Source of the DNA: Jatrophihabitans sp.
Lineage (GTDB): Bacteria; Actinomycetota; Actinomycetes; Mycobacteriales; Jatrophihabitantaceae
NCBI GenBank assembly: GCA_004299665.1
Contig: SCQZ01000066.1
Coordinates: forward strand, 1-6,748
Length of the DNA: 6,748 nt
Reading direction: 5' to 3'
Shown one piece after another: positions 5,131 to 6,748 of this stretch. Position 1 is the first letter of the stretch. Each line of letters begins with the position of its first letter. A model generated the notes under the pieces. The model was given only the letters and a program-made list of their open reading frames with translations, searched no databases and had not been told where the DNA came from. The position numbers and the translations under genes are program-made.

Positions 5131-6312
5131 TCACCGCAGCGGCTGACGCTCCAGCCACCGGCCCAGCAGCGTGACGCCCCGGTCGATGTCGGCCGCGTCG
5201 CCGGCGAAACACATCCGCACGTACCGCCCGCCGTCGACCGGGTCGAAATCCAGCCCCGGCGCGAGCGCCACCCCGCACTCGTTCAGCGCCCGCGCCGCGA
5301 ATCCCAGCGCGTCCTCGGTCCACCGGGAGACGTCGGCGTAGGCGTAGAACGCGCCGTCCGCGGGTGCGAGCCGGTCCAGGCCGATCTCCGGCAGCCGCCG
5401 CAGCAGCAGGTCCCGGTTCGCGGCGTAGCGCGCCACGTTCGCGTCCAGTTCGTCGTAGGCCTCGAACGCGGCCACGGCGGCGATCTGCGACAGCGCGGGC
5501 GGGCAGATCATGAAGTTGCCCGCGACCCGGTCCACCGCATCCAGCAGGTCGTCGGGCAGCAGCAGCCAGCCGAGCCGCCAGCCGGTCATGCAGAAGTACT
5601 TCGAGAAGGAGTTGATCACGATCGCGCGCCGGCCGGTGCGCCACGCGGTGTCGGCCTGCTGACCGAACGTGATGCCGTGGTAGATCTCGTCGCTGACGAA
5701 CCGGGTGCCGTGTGCGTCGCACCAGGCACCGATCGCCGCGAGCTCCTCGGGCGTCACCATGGTCCCGGTCGGGTTGGCGGGGCTGGCGACGATCAGGCCG
5801 GCCGGGGGTTCGGGGAGCGCGTCCAACTGCTCCAGCGTGGGTTGGAAGCGCTGCGCGGCGCCGGTCGCCAACTCGACGACGCGGCAGCCGAGCGCGCTGA
5901 GCATGTTGCGATACGCCGGGTAGCCCGGGCGTGCCATGACGACGGTGTCGCCCGCCTCGAACGCGGCCAGGAAGCAGAACAGGAACCCACCCGAGGAGCC
6001 CGTCGTCACCGCGACGTTGCCCGGATCGACGGCCACCCCGTAGGCCCGCCGGTAGTGCGCGGCGATCGCCTCGCGCAACGGCGGGATGCCGAGGGCGTTC
6101 GTGTACCCGATCAGGTCGGAGCCGAGCGCCGCCCGCGCCGCCGCCCGGACCCGCTCCGGCGCCGGCGTCGAGGGCTGTCCGGCGGCGAGGTCGACCACCG
6201 GCAGCCCCTGCGCGCGGCGCGCCACGATCCGGTCGATCACCCGCATCACGTGGAACGGCGGGACGGCGCTACGGGCCGAGGCGCTCAACGCGGGCGGCGA
6301 GTACTGGGGCAC
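5131..6312 (-). CDS. Class I/II PLP-dependent aminotransferase, substrate unknown
   Basis: The 393-aa cytosolic fold-type I enzyme should move an amino group between an amino acid and a 2-oxoacid using pyridoxal phosphate. Markers in order: DLAAGQPSTPAP (41-52), GYTNALGIPPLREAIA (69-84), TTGSSGGF (103-110), RPGYPAY (128-134), SPANPTGT with Asn180, SDEIYHGI with Asp208 and Tyr211, NSFSKYFCMTGWRLGW with the Schiff-base Lys238 and Arg246, and YVRMCFAG with Arg366 for the substrate carboxylate. The SFSK-x4-TGWRLGW form is that of aspartate/aromatic-type subgroup enzymes, not of HisC. Substrate cannot be read from the sequence. GTG 6312 is chosen because family similarity starts at PQYSPPALS, and a TACCGT hexamer is placed for a leaderless RNA. 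A GGAGGT also exists, 13 bases upstream. The gene diverges from hisN with 24 bases between starts; the longer upstream open frame only crosses hisN antisense. Confidence 0.92.
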   Translation of the reverse strand: MPQYSPPALSASARSAVPPFHVMRVIDRIVARRAQGLPVVDLAAGQPSTPAPERVRAAARAALGSDLIGYTNALGIPPLREAIAAHYRRAYGVAVDPGNVAVTTGSSGGFLFCFLAAFEAGDTVVMARPGYPAYRNMLSALGCRVVELATGAAQRFQPTLEQLDALPEPPAGLIVASPANPTGTMVTPEELAAIGAWCDAHGTRFVSDEIYHGITFGQQADTAWRTGRRAIVINSFSKYFCMTGWRLGWLLLPDDLLDAVDRVAGNFMICPPALSQIAAVAAFEAYDELDANVARYAANRDLLLRRLPEIGLDRLAPADGAFYAYADVSRWTEDALGFAARALNECGVALAPGLDFDPVDGGRYVRMCFAGDAADIDRGVTLLGRWLERQPLR

Positions 6313-6319
6313 ATCTGCG

Positions 6320-6325
6320 ACGGTA
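6320..6325 (-). promoter_or_regulatory. Candidate -10 element for the aminotransferase
   Basis: On the minus strand TACCGT (6325 down to 6320) fits TANNNT and ends 7 bases before GTG 6312, giving a leaderless or near-leaderless RNA. It shares bases 6324-6325 with the hisN -10 candidate on the other strand. The same hexamer precedes the minus-strand hydrolase gene. Confidence 0.4.
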
Positions 6326-6329
6326 ACCT
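6324..6329 (+). promoter_or_regulatory. Candidate -10 element, leaderless start of hisN
   Basis: TAACCT fits TANNNT and ends 7 bases before GTG 6337. No Shine-Dalgarno precedes that GTG. It overlaps the opposing aminotransferase -10 candidate by the dinucleotide TA, so one melted region might serve both directions. No clear -35 is seen. Confidence 0.5.
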
Positions 6330-6336
6330 CCCTGCG

Positions 6337-6748
6337 GTGAGCGGACCGCGCCGATATGCCGACGACCTTGCGTTCGCGCTGTCCCTGGCCGATGCCGCGG
6401 ATGCGATCACCGGCGCGCGCTTCGGCGCAGGCGACCTGGTCGTCGAGACCAAGCCGGACCTGACGCCGGTCAGCGACGCGGACCGCGCGGTGGAGCAGAT
6501 GATCCGCGACCGCGTCGCCGGGGGGCGCCCTGACGATGCCGTTGCCGGCGAGGAGTTCGGGCGCCGCGGCGACGCGTCCCGGCAGTGGGTGATCGACCCG
6601 ATCGACGGCACCAAGAACTACGTGCGTGGCGTGCCGGTGTGGGCGACGCTGATCGCGCTGCTGGACGACGGCGTTCCGGTGGTGGGCGTGGTCTCCGCAC
6701 CTGCGCTGGGCCGGCGCTGGCACGCGGCGCGCGGTACCGGGGCATTCG
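6337..6748 (+). CDS. hisN: Histidinol-phosphatase, inositol monophosphatase family, 3' end beyond window
   Basis: Only the first 137 residues are present; the gene runs off the right edge. HisN hydrolyses histidinol phosphate to histidinol in histidine synthesis, using Mg2+. Visible motifs are ETKPDLTPVSDADRAVE (37-53), GEEFG with Glu72 and Glu73 as metal-ligand candidates, and WVIDPIDGTKNYVRG (84-98) with the metal-binding Asp87, Asp90 and Thr92 of the family's DPIDGT signature. SAPALGRRWHAARG (120-133) follows. The whole stretch closely resembles the actinobacterial HisN type rather than generic inositol monophosphatases, as I recall those sequences. GTG 6337 is chosen by the start of similarity and by the TAACCT hexamer. 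The C-terminal metal-binding Asp motif lies outside the window. It diverges from the aminotransferase. An inositol-phosphate phosphatase role cannot be excluded from the N-terminus alone. Confidence 0.88.
   Translation, partial: MSGPRRYADDLAFALSLADAADAITGARFGAGDLVVETKPDLTPVSDADRAVEQMIRDRVAGGRPDDAVAGEEFGRRGDASRQWVIDPIDGTKNYVRGVPVWATLIALLDDGVPVVGVVSAPALGRRWHAARGTGAF

Noticed and set aside
5131..6312. Aminotransferase as HisC, given its position next to hisN
   Set aside because: The Schiff-base lysine motif and the N-terminal AAGQPSTPAP form are those of the aspartate/aromatic-type subgroup, not of histidinol-phosphate aminotransferase.
6313..6723. Upstream extension of the aminotransferase open frame
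   Set aside because: It runs antisense through hisN, whose plus-strand motifs are unambiguous, and has no aminotransferase similarity before the PQYSPP sequence.

Overview
The window comes from a very GC-rich actinobacterium. The evidence is strong G/C bias at third codon positions, frequent GTG starts, close family-level resemblance of AroA, SRAP, RsgA and HisN to actinobacterial forms, a DinB-fold protein of the type linked to mycothiol, and TANNNT-like hexamers 6-7 bases before several starts, as in leaderless actinobacterial transcripts. The genus cannot be named from the sequence alone.

Layout, left to right. (1) Bases 1-392, minus strand: the N-terminal 130 codons of an alpha/beta hydrolase, running off the left edge. 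(2) Bases 391-3391, plus strand: yedK-type SRAP peptidase, aroA (EPSP synthase) and rsgA (circularly permuted ribosome-assembly GTPase). The hydrolase and SRAP start codons overlap by two bases. aroA and rsgA overlap by one base (TGATG). (3) Bases 3457-4849, plus: a DinB-fold protein (TIGR03086/MDMPI-like) and a YcbX/mARC-like MOSC protein, 7 bases apart. (4) Bases 4876-5094, plus: a small CsbD-like stress protein with a His/Glu-rich C-terminal tail built on a 12-base degenerate repeat. (5) Bases 5131-6312, minus: a class I/II PLP aminotransferase, convergent with the CsbD-like gene. (6) Bases 6337-6748, plus: the N-terminal part of hisN (inositol-monophosphatase-type histidinol phosphatase), running off the right edge and divergent from the aminotransferase.

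How it fits together: this is mostly housekeeping chromosome. SRAP guards abasic sites, AroA makes EPSP for aromatic amino acids, RsgA checks the 30S subunit, and HisN makes histidinol. From memory, yedK-aroA-rsgA and rsgA-hisN proximity recur in actinobacteria. The DinB/MOSC/CsbD/aminotransferase block between rsgA and hisN therefore looks like the more variable part.

I see no mobile element, CRISPR array, tRNA or rRNA, and no convincing new biological system. The most interesting signals are architectural. Seven of nine genes have a -10-like hexamer placed for leaderless initiation. One divergent pair has overlapping start codons and face-to-face promoters. Another divergent pair appears to share the TA of two back-to-back -10 elements. 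The CsbD-like protein has an unusual periodic His tail. Intergenic gaps are all under about 70 bases, so no long gene-free stretch exists.
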